39,069 nt of DNA from an uncultured Ileibacterium sp. GTDB taxonomy: Bacteria > Bacillota > Clostridia > Peptostreptococcales > Anaerovoracaceae. The notes below the pieces were generated by a model. The model was not told the DNA's origin. It did not search any database and was given only the letters and a program-made list of their open reading frames with translations. Made by a program: the position numbers and the translations under genes. The DNA is taken from positions 1 to 39,069 of the forward strand of contig CABTXQ010000009.1 of the NCBI GenBank assembly GCA_902488835.1, in the 5' to 3' direction. Below, one piece after another: positions 23,288-31,999 of the stretch (the first letter of the stretch is position 1; each line of letters begins with the position of its first letter).

Positions 23288-24460
23288 TTAAAACTTTTTA
23301 AGTTCATTGGTTATATCCTCTATTACATTGGTCCAGTCAAAGCGTAGGACCGAATCGTGTGCTTTTTTAGTAAGCTCCTGATTATTTGTAATTTCATTCC
23401 AATTATTATAAATTTTATCTGCAAGAGAATCTCGATTGCCTTCAGGCACAAGGTAACCATTAACATTATCTTTGATTATCTGTCTATATACTGGTGAATC
23501 CCATGCAATTACCGGTCTATATGAAAGCATCGACTCGAGTGCCGCCATTCCATATCCGCTTCCTCCGGATAAGCAGGCGATTATGTCGGCTGACTTGGCA
23601 TATTTTATGACATCTCTTTGTTCTCCTGTAAAGTGAATCCTATCTTCCACTCCCTTTAGCTTTGCATAATTCATAAATCTTTCAAGGTTGCCCTTGCCTA
23701 TACCAACCAGGTGGAGCTCAAAATTGTATTTTTCTTTTAATATCGATATTGCATCGATAAGCTCGTAATATCCCTTTATTTTTTGAACCGTCCCAATTGT
23801 GACAACAGTCCTCTTGCCTTCTAATCCCATTAGCGAAAAATCATAAGGCGAAATATTCTCAAGACGTTTTACATCAATTCCATTCCTTATAACGGTGCTG
23901 TCAAAACCTTTTCTCAGTAGAGCTTCTCTCGTATCCTCTCCATTTGACCATATAGCATCTACATTTGATAAATTCTTTGCCTCGATCTTGAGTAATCTCC
24001 CAAGCGTTCCCGGGAATGATTCTCCTAAAACTTCAGGGTGAAGGCTTCTGCAAGAAACTATGGAGACAATATCAGGATAAATTTCCTTGATTTTTCTACA
24101 AGCCTTTGCTGCAAAAATTGTTCCTAGTGCGATCACATAATATTTCTCTCCATCTTTTCTAAATCGTCCAAAGGCTTTTACCATCTGATTTGCAGTTATA
24201 TTTGAATTAAGAAGAGTTATATGTGCCTTGCATAGATAAGATAATGGTTTAATGTGGTTCATATTTTTTACGGATATAAAATTAACTCTCTTATTTATAT
24301 CCTTATAAACTCCATTTTTATCATCTTTTCTAAAATTTTCTACATTGAATATTGTTATCTCATTATCATCTGCCATTCTTTCAGAGACATTGTAAACCCA
24401 TGTTTCTATACCACCTGTATAATGTGGATAAGTTGAGTCAAACAAAAAAACTATATTCAT
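23288..24460 (-). CDS. GT4-family glycosyltransferase
   Basis: The 390-residue protein starts MNIVFLFDSTYPHYTGGIET, the Gly-rich acceptor loop of family GT4, and has VVTIGTVQKIKGYYELIDAI, HLVGIGKGN, IHFTGEQRDVIKYAKSADI and SGGSGYGMAALESMLSYRPV with the family EX7E-type glutamates. Its ATG overlaps the stop codon of the Wzy-like gene by one base, so the two are coupled. It should extend the repeat unit; the sugar transferred is not predictable. Confidence 0.85.
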   Translation of the reverse strand: MNIVFLFDSTYPHYTGGIETWVYNVSERMADDNEITIFNVENFRKDDKNGVYKDINKRVNFISVKNMNHIKPLSYLCKAHITLLNSNITANQMVKAFGRFRKDGEKYYVIALGTIFAAKACRKIKEIYPDIVSIVSCRSLHPEVLGESFPGTLGRLLKIEAKNLSNVDAIWSNGEDTREALLRKGFDSTVIRNGIDVKRLENISPYDFSLMGLEGKRTVVTIGTVQKIKGYYELIDAISILKEKYNFELHLVGIGKGNLERFMNYAKLKGVEDRIHFTGEQRDVIKYAKSADIIACLSGGSGYGMAALESMLSYRPVIAWDSPVYRQIIKDNVNGYLVPEGNRDSLADKIYNNWNEITNNQELTKKAHDSVLRFDWTNVIEDITNELKKF

Positions 24461-25740
24461 TATTCAAAGACCCTTTCATCGTCAGCAATCAGTAAAAATA
24501 TCATTAATGTAATCAAATAATACTGAGTATATATTCCTGATGCACTTATTACCCAAATTGGAAAACTTAATATATAAGCCACTCTAATCTTCTCAAGTGA
24601 GCTGAGTTTTATTCTATTAAAGTATCTGGTGAATGCGTACTTAAGTGCCATAAAAAATGCTATTATTGCTACGATTCCGAAATCAAGCAAAATTTCAAGC
24701 CACGGATTGTGAAGTGAAATAGTTTCAGAATTTCTAGCTGAATCCCAAAGATATTTTAGCTCAGGGAATTGATGTTTAAGCATAATTCCTGTAGTTCCGG
24801 GACCAAAACCTATAAATCCACCCTTTGCCATTTCTCTAAGACAGTAATTGGTGGTATTGGTTCTAAATGATATTGAGGAACTATAATCGGGATATGGATC
24901 ATTTTGTATAATTCTTCTTATAGGTTGGTATATAACATCTTGAAGATAGTATCCATGTATTGATGGGTTTATTATTATAATACTTACTATTCCTATAATT
25001 GCTATGATTGCAAGTCCATAGCGATATATGAAAAACTTCTTTCTATTTTCATTTCCCAAGCTTATGCACAAAAAAATAATTGCTGAAATAACTATGCCAA
25101 ATAGAGCAGCCTTAGAGTCATTAGCAACTACTGTGATAAGTATTAAAATAATTCCTATAGCATCTCTTAACTTTCTTTTCTTTTGATATTCTGCTAGAAA
25201 GAATGGGAAAAGTGCTGAAAAGAAACAAGCGTAATTATTTTCGTTATCAACTTTTAGTCCGCCGAAAAATCCTGAATCAAAAAAATGCCTATCGAGTATA
25301 TCTAGGATGGCTATGAAGATGAGGACAAAACCAATAATAACTATGAAATTTAAAAACCTTTCCTCAAACCTTTCTCCCTCTCTATCCCTTAAAATCAGCA
25401 TTATTCCAAATATAATAATCATTATAAAATATAGGAACATGCTTTTGACTGCATTCGAAATACTGAAGCTAAGTTCGGGCCTTTGAATTTTATAGAAAAT
25501 GCAATATTGAATTGATGATAGCAAAAAAAGCATGGCTGTCATGCCCATAACAATTTTTGCATATTTCTTATAAACAAGTGCTATAAATAAAGCAAAAGGA
25601 AGGGAAAGCCTGAAAAATGTGATCTTCGTGTCCGGAATCCTTAAAATATCACTAAATATTGCAAGTGTTAGGATAATATATATTGCCGGAACTAAAAACC
25701 TTTCTTTTTTATTACTATCAAGCAATCCATAATTATTCAT
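24460..25740 (-). CDS. Wzy-type polysaccharide polymerase (O-antigen ligase/polymerase family)
   Basis: The 426-residue protein has about 11 membrane helices with a large external loop. It carries FRTNTTNYCLREMAKGGFIG, FGPGT and SLHNPWLEILLDFGIVAIIA, the Wzy_C/WaaL family pattern (conserved His-Asn before a helix). It should polymerise repeat units delivered by a flippase on the outer face. Its start overlaps the Wzz-like gene by 8 bases, giving a wzz-wzy pair. Confidence 0.85.
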   Translation of the reverse strand: MNNYGLLDSNKKERFLVPAIYIILTLAIFSDILRIPDTKITFFRLSLPFALFIALVYKKYAKIVMGMTAMLFLLSSIQYCIFYKIQRPELSFSISNAVKSMFLYFIMIIIFGIMLILRDREGERFEERFLNFIVIIGFVLIFIAILDILDRHFFDSGFFGGLKVDNENNYACFFSALFPFFLAEYQKKRKLRDAIGIILILITVVANDSKAALFGIVISAIIFLCISLGNENRKKFFIYRYGLAIIAIIGIVSIIIINPSIHGYYLQDVIYQPIRRIIQNDPYPDYSSSISFRTNTTNYCLREMAKGGFIGFGPGTTGIMLKHQFPELKYLWDSARNSETISLHNPWLEILLDFGIVAIIAFFMALKYAFTRYFNRIKLSSLEKIRVAYILSFPIWVISASGIYTQYYLITLMIFLLIADDERVFE

Positions 25741-26590
25741 GTATTACAAAAATCCTTATATTCTTTAACTCTGAGAATTTTATGCGATTTTTTAGTTTTA
25801 ATAACTCGTCAGTCGTAACTTCTTTTTCCTTGATGATTACGATTAAGCTATCCTCGTCATATATGCCATTGTTATATTCTGAAAGGCTTACCCCTTTTAT
25901 GGAAGAATCTTCATATTCAATTCCTCTTCCAAAGACTACTGTGATATTATTTAATTCTTCTTTTCTTTCAAAAATCTTTTTTATATCTTTTTCGCCGATT
26001 TCGGTGCTGAATATTCCTAAATAATTTTCAACCTCCGAATTGCTATATAATCTATCATCGAAGAGCATCTTTATATATATGAATAGCAAGGCCAAGAACA
26101 ATGGACCTATCAGAAGAAGAATATCCTTCATTTGGACTGTCGGTGTTTTTGAATTTAGTAAAATAGGATCGGAATTATTTTTGATAATTTCTACATCGGG
26201 ATATGAATTCTTATATCTCTCAAATCCGTTATTTTCTATATATAAAATGGCAGATTCTGCAGATTTTTTATCCATGGAAGTAGTTGTTATAATAAATCCG
26301 CTTCCCTTTACATCCCCTGTTGTCACTGCATAAGATGCCTTATCATTATTTTTATTAAATTCAGCTCTAAACTCGTCTGAGTTAAGAATTAAGTTGAAAT
26401 TATCAATAAATTCACTTGTATTCCTGCTAGAAACGAGTATAACCTCCTGCTTATATGTAAAATTGCTCTCTCTATTCCTATTCTTATTTATGTCATATAT
26501 AGAAGCTAAAAGGCCTAATAATATCGCAATTATCAATATCCATCTAAACTTTTTTAAATAAAATTTAATTCTCTTTTTTGTAATAGCCAT
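25733..26590 (-). CDS. Wzz/CapA-like chain-length protein with an unusual cytoplasmic tail
   Basis: The 285-residue protein has two membrane helices (about residues 15-30, RWILIIAILLGLLASIYD, and about 150-168, ILLLIGPLFLALLFIYIKM) enclosing a predicted external domain, which is the Wzz/CpsC polysaccharide co-polymerase plan. After the second helix, about 115 residues run to the end in the cytoplasm. That tail begins NSEVENYLGIFSTEIGE, resembling the junction to a BY-kinase, but no Walker A or B motif or Tyr cluster is present. No separate BY-kinase or phosphatase gene is seen in the window. It overlaps the Wzy-like gene. It likely controls chain length; the tail's role is unknown. Confidence 0.75.
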   Translation of the reverse strand: MAITKKRIKFYLKKFRWILIIAILLGLLASIYDINKNRNRESNFTYKQEVILVSSRNTSEFIDNFNLILNSDEFRAEFNKNNDKASYAVTTGDVKGSGFIITTTSMDKKSAESAILYIENNGFERYKNSYPDVEIIKNNSDPILLNSKTPTVQMKDILLLIGPLFLALLFIYIKMLFDDRLYSNSEVENYLGIFSTEIGEKDIKKIFERKEELNNITVVFGRGIEYEDSSIKGVSLSEYNNGIYDEDSLIVIIKEKEVTTDELLKLKNRIKFSELKNIRIFVIHE

Positions 26591-26630
26591 TGCTCATCTC
26601 TTTTCTTAGTAATTAATAATGGTCATTCCT

Positions 26631-27716
26631 TTAATTTAACAAATACAACCTATTTAATAATTCAATTTCTTTATAAATTGTATTCTCTTTATAAAACTTC
26701 TTATTTTGATTTCCAGATTTTAATTCTATTTTTTTTATATTTTGAGTCATACCTTCGTTATTAAGTAATGCCACATTTTTAAAATCCGAAAACATCTCCT
26801 TGCAAACCTCCAAATCACTTGTTATGAGAGGTATCCCGAAAGTTGCAAGTTCACAAGACATAACCCCTTGCGAATCTCTCCTCGTTGGCATGAGAGCATA
26901 TCTTGCTTGGTTAATAAATCCTAATAAATCTCTGTGGCTAAATGTGTCCTTAATAAGAGAAATATTATTTGGCAAACTTCTATGTTCAAAATAACTTCCT
27001 TTACCTATGATTAAGAATTTGCGGTCAATATTTTTTTCTGCAATATCAACTATTAGATCCACGCAGTATACTGAACTATCAAGATTTGACCTTATTGTAA
27101 TGAAATCATATAGTTTTTTTGCTTCTTGATCATATTTGTTTATTTCAAACTCATATGAAACACTATTATGTATAATCTCCGTTTTTTTATTTATAAAATC
27201 TTGACTTACCTTGAAATTTTTCTTAAATTCGTCCCTCAAAAATTTGCTTACAAATATTAGTTTTGCATCTCGATTATTAAAATACTTTTTCCAGATAGAT
27301 ATTTTTAGCTTATCGTATAATTTGGTAAAAAGATATATGACAATGTTTTCCCTTTTAAAAGAATATGCCGGTGGATATACTTTTGACTTTTCAACAATCT
27401 CATGTCCATGTAAAAAAAATACAACTCCCTTAAATACCTTTTCATATTTTTTTAAGAAAAAATAATGATTTCTTATATTTGGAGCGTGGCAGACCAGTAT
27501 ATAGTCCCTATATTCTTCTATCTTATTCTCAATATTTTCTAAAGTAATAACTCTTATTCCATCGATTGTGTAATCATTTTTTGCATTGAAATTTAAGACA
27601 TCAAGAACTATATTATTTTTCTTATATTCAATATTTCTCACATGTACATATTCCATAGATACATTATTTTCATATGGATAATCTGCACAAGCTACCAAAA
27701 CCTTTGTCATCTTCAT
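26631..27716 (-). CDS. GT4-like glycosyltransferase
   Basis: The 361-residue protein shows a GT-B fold: N-terminal VLVACADYPYENNVSMEYVH, a central HGHEIVEKSK, VSKFLRDEFKKNF, EIIHNSVSYEF, and C-terminal FLIIGKGSYFEH, INQARYALMPTRRDSQGVMS followed by CELATFGIPLITSD. It differs from the neighbouring GTs in the short C-terminal end and lower motif conservation. It sits between the LpxD-like acyltransferase and the Wzz-like gene. Sugar specificity is not known. Confidence 0.78.
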   Translation of the reverse strand: MKMTKVLVACADYPYENNVSMEYVHVRNIEYKKNNIVLDVLNFNAKNDYTIDGIRVITLENIENKIEEYRDYILVCHAPNIRNHYFFLKKYEKVFKGVVFFLHGHEIVEKSKVYPPAYSFKRENIVIYLFTKLYDKLKISIWKKYFNNRDAKLIFVSKFLRDEFKKNFKVSQDFINKKTEIIHNSVSYEFEINKYDQEAKKLYDFITIRSNLDSSVYCVDLIVDIAEKNIDRKFLIIGKGSYFEHRSLPNNISLIKDTFSHRDLLGFINQARYALMPTRRDSQGVMSCELATFGIPLITSDLEVCKEMFSDFKNVALLNNEGMTQNIKKIELKSGNQNKKFYKENTIYKEIELLNRLYLLN

Positions 27717-27728
27717 GTTTAGCTTATC

Positions 27729-28649
27729 TTATAAGCTATCCTTATATCTTTTCATCTCTTGAATCATCTTTGAGTGCTCTATTGCAAAATTGCCGCTAAC
27801 GCTTGCACCATCAGGTACATCGAGTGTTACAACTGCTCCGATATTAACTCTTGCATTATCTCCTATCTTAATTCCATTTCTTATTGCAGTGTTTGGACCA
27901 ATCCAGACATTTTTACCAATTTTAACTCTGCCCTGTATTCCTGCATTTGATACAACTTCAGTGTCTATATCGATTTTAACGCCGTGTGCTATTTGAACCT
28001 GACTATTTATTCTTACCCCCTCTGATAAGATAGTGTTGTCCCAAGGATAAATCGCCTTATCTATGGTTGTAGATTGCTGGATTTCAACATTGTTTCCAAT
28101 TATTACTCCACCGATGTGAGTGACAGTCCAAAGGCCTCCGCCGCTATTTTTTATTTCAAATCCTGTCCCACCTATAATGCTTCCTGCTCTGATAACGCTA
28201 TTGTCTCCGATTATCGTATTTTCTTTAATCGAGACAAATTCTTCAATTACAACATTCTTTCCAATCTTTACATTTTTATCCGCAATATAAGCTAGCTTAC
28301 TTATCTTTGCAGAATCGCTTATGATGCTTGGAAAATCTTTTCTTTTGTATTCATCATTTTGGCATAGTGCATTATGAAGTTTAAAATATGTGATTCTAGG
28401 ATTTTCAACTATGCAAATTCCATATTTATCATCAATCTTTTTCTGGTCTAAAAGTTCATCATAAACACTTTCTGATGTGATTATCATCGAAATGCCTTCG
28501 CTTATTCCATCGGCATACTTGCTTGCTGCAAGAAAGGTGCAAACATCTTTCCCATCATTATATCCTGCAAGCCCAAGCGAGCTAAAGCTCTTTTCATTAA
28601 AGCATTTACATTCGATACTTATCTTTTTTAGTTCCTCACTTAAATACAT
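27729..28649 (-). CDS. LpxD-like left-handed beta-helix acyltransferase
   Basis: The 306-residue protein has an N-terminal uridine-binding-type domain (about 1-100), then a hexapeptide-repeat beta-helix (about 105-280: IADKNVKIGKNVVIEEFVS, IIGDNSVIRAGSIIGGTGFE, IGGVIIGNNVEIQQSTTIDK, VQIAHGVKI with the likely catalytic His, VWIGPNTAIRNGIKIGDNA) and a short C-terminal helix. This is the architecture of LpxD, the lipid A N-acyltransferase, but the window is Gram-positive and no lipid A genes are present. It more likely acylates an amino group on a nucleotide sugar for this polysaccharide. It lies directly after the UDP-HexNAc dehydrogenase gene. AGAGAGGT precedes the ATG by 5 bases. Confidence 0.78.
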   Translation of the reverse strand: MYLSEELKKISIECKCFNEKSFSSLGLAGYNDGKDVCTFLAASKYADGISEGISMIITSESVYDELLDQKKIDDKYGICIVENPRITYFKLHNALCQNDEYKRKDFPSIISDSAKISKLAYIADKNVKIGKNVVIEEFVSIKENTIIGDNSVIRAGSIIGGTGFEIKNSGGGLWTVTHIGGVIIGNNVEIQQSTTIDKAIYPWDNTILSEGVRINSQVQIAHGVKIDIDTEVVSNAGIQGRVKIGKNVWIGPNTAIRNGIKIGDNARVNIGAVVTLDVPDGASVSGNFAIEHSKMIQEMKRYKDSL

Positions 28650-28659
28650 CTATACCTCT

Positions 28660-29988
28660 CTATAATCTCCAAAATTTCATTCCCGATGCTTCAAGCTCAT
28701 CAATTCTATAAAGGCTCTTTACATCTATTAGAACTTTTTCTGAATCATCCAGGTCATCTTTGAACAATTCCTTTATCTTCATCATCGGTAATGATCTATA
28801 TTCATTATGACCTACTGCAACTATAACGCAGTCAGCCTTTGGCAAGCTATCGTAATCTACAAGGCTTACTCCATACTCTTTCTTCGCAATCTCTCTATCA
28901 GCCCAGTCATCGCTTACAACCGGTTCTATTTCAAATTCCTTAAGGCGATTTATTATATCTACGACCTTGCTATTCCTCGTATCAGGGCAGTTCTCCTTAA
29001 ATGTGATTCCAAGAAGAACAACTGTCGCCTTCTTCGGTGCCATGCCCGCCTCAATCATCTGCTTGATAGCAGCGTCAGCAACGTAAGCTCCCATGCTGTC
29101 ATTAACTTTTCTTCCATTGAGAATAATTTGGCTGTGGTAGCCTAGCTTTTCCGCTGCATTTGTCAGATAATATGGGTCAACCCCTATGCAGTGACCACCT
29201 ACAAGCCCCGGCTTAAAGCCAAGAGCATTCCACTTGGTATTCATTCCTGCTAATACCTCATTTGTGTCAATGCCCATTCTGTCACATATCATAGCTACCT
29301 CGTTCATAAATGCTATGTTGATGTCCCTTTGGCTATTCTCAACAACCTTTACCGCTTCTGCCGTCCTAAGCGTTGATACGGGGAATGTTCCGGCCTTTAT
29401 TACTATGTCATACACTTTTTTGATTTCTCTGGCAGACTCTTCGTCCATCCCGGATACAACCTTTTTGATATTGGTGAGAGTATGAACTCTATCTCCCGGA
29501 TTTATTCTTTCAGGAGAATATCCTATCTTCCAATCCGTTCCGCATTTAAGACCGGATTCTTCCTCTATTATAGGAACGCATATGTCCTCTGTAACTCCGG
29601 GATATACAGTTGATTCAAATACTACGATTGAACCCTTTGTTAAATTCTGCCCGATTGTCTTTGACGCTTCCTTTACCGGTCTTAGATCTGGACTATTATC
29701 CTCCTTGACTGGTGTAGGAACAGCAACGATTATAAATTTAGCTTCAGAAAGTTTTTTTGCATCTGAGGTAAAATCTACATTTGTATCCTTTATCGCTTCT
29801 CCAACTTCATTTGTTGAATCAATGCCCGACTTATATTCTTCAATTCTTTTTTCATTGATGTCAAAACCTATTACACTTATGTGTTTTGCAAACTCTACGG
29901 CAATTGGCATTCCCACATAACCAAGTCCGACTAGAGCAAGTTTTTCACTGCCTTTAACAAGTCTTGAATAAATATTGTTAAATTCCAT
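28660..29988 (-). CDS. UDP-HexNAc 6-dehydrogenase (WbpO/TviB/WbpA-like)
   Basis: The 442-residue enzyme oxidises C6 of a UDP-N-acetylhexosamine to the uronic acid with NAD. Motifs: LALVGLGYVGMPIAVEFAK near the N-terminus, VFESTVYPGVTED, YSPERINPGD, VENSQRDINIAFMNE with the conserved Lys/Asn, and GLVGGHCIGVDPYYLT with the catalytic Cys. The ENSQRDINIAF and GGHCIGVDPYYLT forms are typical of the N-acetyl-sugar dehydrogenases rather than UDP-glucose dehydrogenase. The start is placed at ATG 29988, because GAGAGG lies 5 bases upstream of it; a GTG two codons earlier overlaps that ribosome site. Product would be UDP-GlcNAcA or a C4 epimer. Confidence 0.87.
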   Translation of the reverse strand: MEFNNIYSRLVKGSEKLALVGLGYVGMPIAVEFAKHISVIGFDINEKRIEEYKSGIDSTNEVGEAIKDTNVDFTSDAKKLSEAKFIIVAVPTPVKEDNSPDLRPVKEASKTIGQNLTKGSIVVFESTVYPGVTEDICVPIIEEESGLKCGTDWKIGYSPERINPGDRVHTLTNIKKVVSGMDEESAREIKKVYDIVIKAGTFPVSTLRTAEAVKVVENSQRDINIAFMNEVAMICDRMGIDTNEVLAGMNTKWNALGFKPGLVGGHCIGVDPYYLTNAAEKLGYHSQIILNGRKVNDSMGAYVADAAIKQMIEAGMAPKKATVVLLGITFKENCPDTRNSKVVDIINRLKEFEIEPVVSDDWADREIAKKEYGVSLVDYDSLPKADCVIVAVGHNEYRSLPMMKIKELFKDDLDDSEKVLIDVKSLYRIDELEASGMKFWRL

Positions 29989-30045
29989 TTTCACCTCTCA
30001 CTTATTTCTAAATAAAATAATTATATTATCCCTATATTTTTTATT

Positions 30046-31299
30046 TTATTGCTCCATTACAAGCAAAAATTTCTCTGCTAATATCCTATAATCATAGTGA
30101 GAAAGGACGTATTCTTTTCCCCTCTCTCCCATCTCATTTCTTTCTTTTTTACTCAAAGCCTTTAATTCCAATATGGCATTGAATATCTCATCAGGATTTT
30201 CTGGCTCAATGACAATTCCGCACTTTGCTTCTTCTACATCATTATTTGCAGCAGAAACAGCGTAAATGATAGGCCTCGCTGACATCATGTAATCATACAC
30301 CTTGTTCATTGATACGCCGAACCTATAAAGGCTTGATTTTTCTGCTCCTACATATAAGGCATCTGACATGCTTAAAAGTGCAGGGACTTTAGTCTTCTGT
30401 ATTGGCGGAAGAAAGAATATGTTGCCAAGCCCTTCTGCTCTTGCGATTTGTCTAAGCCTATCCTTCTCCATCCCATCACCAACAAGAACATAGCTAATAT
30501 CTTCATTATGTCTTGAAATCTTTGCTGCTTTAATCAAATATATGAGAGCGTTGGAAATTGCATGACCTCCAAGATAACAGACGACGAATTTTCCATCTCT
30601 TTTGAGTCTTTTCAGTAAATTCCTATGCTCTTCATCTAATTTCTTATATTCTTCATCAATATTCTCTGCATCGGTCCATTCGCTTAAGGAAATTCCATTT
30701 GGAATACAGTTGAATTTATCCATGTTTTGCAATCCATGCTTAAGCATATGTTCATATGCCTTAGGAAATAGAGAAATCACTGCATCTGAATTCTTGTATG
30801 CAGACGTTTCAGCCTTTCCCATGGCAATTACAAATGGATGAAATTTGCTCATTCCTCCAACTTCAACAAGTGTGAGCGGCCATAGGTCATGTGCTTCGTG
30901 AATATATTTGCATTTTGAAATCTTAGCTATCCTATGCGACGGATAAGTGTCAAATGTATATGTTGACGACGAAATTACGACGCTCGGCTTATATTTTCTC
31001 GAAATATTCTTGGCATTTTTATATATTTTCTTACAAAAATCCACCATGCTCATTGCCCTTGCTGAGCCATTAGATGAATATGACCTTGTCTTTATCCACA
31101 CATATCTTATGCCATCTATAATTTCTTCTGTAAAATCTTTATCTACTATTGGATTTTCTTTTCTAAGATGTGAATATGAGCCTGCGATTATAGTCACATC
31201 GTGACCCTTATTTATCCACTCTTTTGCTAAATAATAAGGCCTGAATTCCATTCCCATCTTTGGCGAACCGGCATAATGATTAATATAAATAATATTCAT
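30046..31299 (-). CDS. GT4-family glycosyltransferase (WbuB/WcaI-like)
   Basis: The 417-residue protein begins MNIIYINHYAGSPKMGMEFR and has the GT4 segments HEAHDLWPLTLVEVG, KFNCIPNGISLSEW, KFVVCYLGGHAISNALIYL, YVLVGDGMEKDRLRQIA and VSMNKVYDYMMSARPIIYA. It resembles WbuB-type enzymes that add the second sugar of lipid-linked repeat units. It lies directly downstream of the initiating PglC-like transferase gene (13-base gap), consistent with that role. Donor sugar is not predictable. Confidence 0.85.
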   Translation of the reverse strand: MNIIYINHYAGSPKMGMEFRPYYLAKEWINKGHDVTIIAGSYSHLRKENPIVDKDFTEEIIDGIRYVWIKTRSYSSNGSARAMSMVDFCKKIYKNAKNISRKYKPSVVISSSTYTFDTYPSHRIAKISKCKYIHEAHDLWPLTLVEVGGMSKFHPFVIAMGKAETSAYKNSDAVISLFPKAYEHMLKHGLQNMDKFNCIPNGISLSEWTDAENIDEEYKKLDEEHRNLLKRLKRDGKFVVCYLGGHAISNALIYLIKAAKISRHNEDISYVLVGDGMEKDRLRQIARAEGLGNIFFLPPIQKTKVPALLSMSDALYVGAEKSSLYRFGVSMNKVYDYMMSARPIIYAVSAANNDVEEAKCGIVIEPENPDEIFNAILELKALSKKERNEMGERGKEYVLSHYDYRILAEKFLLVMEQ

Positions 31300-31312
31300 T
31301 TCTCCTGCCTTT

Positions 31313-31999
31313 CTACCTGCTCACCGCTTTTACTGTCTTTATTAGAAGAAGGATTTCATAAGCAATTGAAAAATTATTTAATTGGTTAAGATTATATTCC
31401 ATCTTCTTCGGCAAAATCTCTTCAACATAGACTTTGTCTGCATCAATTTCCTTTGATATGAATTTATCCTCGTCCTTAAACATAATACTCGCTTCTGATG
31501 TTACCCCAGCAGGAAGTAGCAGGGTTGCCATCATCTCATCTGTATATTTTTCAACATATTTAGGCACCTCAGGTCTTGTTCCGACAAAGGTCATATCTCC
31601 TATCAAAATGTTGAAAAGCTGCGGTAATTCATCAAGGCGATATTTCCTCAGAGCTCTTCCTACCCTTGTTATCCTAACGTCTTCATCCCTTGTAACCAGT
31701 GAGCCTATCTTGTCGGCACCCTCTACCATTGTCCGAAATTTAAAAATCTTAAATTCTTTGCCATATTGTGTTATTCTGACCTGTCTATAAAATACGCTTC
31801 CGCCATCTTCTTTCTTGATTATTATGGATATAATTATCAAGACTGGCGATAGAATAAGTATTAATATTAGCGACATAATAACATCGAAGAGCCTCTTAAG
31901 TATTAGAGAAAATGATTTTTTTCTAAGCCTCTCATAATATATGTGAACTTCGTCTTTTCTTAGATTTTCTGGAAGTTTTTCCCAATTCTTAATTATCAA
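31313..31999 (-). CDS. PglC-type phosphoglycosyl transferase (initiating sugar transferase)
   Basis: The 228-residue monotopic enzyme has a reentrant hydrophobic helix (about residues 34-60), FYRQVRITQYGKEFKIFKFR, the catalytic Asp-Glu pair in YRLDELPQLFNIL and GTRPEVPKYV. It moves a sugar-1-phosphate from UDP onto undecaprenyl phosphate, starting the repeat unit. The start is TTG 31997-31999 with AGGAG about 9 bases upstream; the preceding aminotransferase stop overlaps it (TTGA), a coupled pair. A short N-terminal extension (about 30 residues) precedes the catalytic part. Likely substrate is the 4-amino-6-deoxy sugar made by the two upstream genes (inference). Confidence 0.88.
   Translation of the reverse strand: MIIKNWEKLPENLRKDEVHIYYERLRKKSFSLILKRLFDVIMSLILILILSPVLIIISIIIKKEDGGSVFYRQVRITQYGKEFKIFKFRTMVEGADKIGSLVTRDEDVRITRVGRALRKYRLDELPQLFNILIGDMTFVGTRPEVPKYVEKYTDEMMATLLLPAGVTSEASIMFKDEDKFISKEIDADKVYVEEILPKKMEYNLNQLNNFSIAYEILLLIKTVKAVSR

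Noticed and set aside
27729..28649. LpxD as evidence for lipid A and a Gram-negative host
   Set aside because: dlt genes, lipobox lipoproteins, Gram-positive ribosome sites and absence of any other lipid A gene argue against it; the fold is also used in sugar N-acylation.
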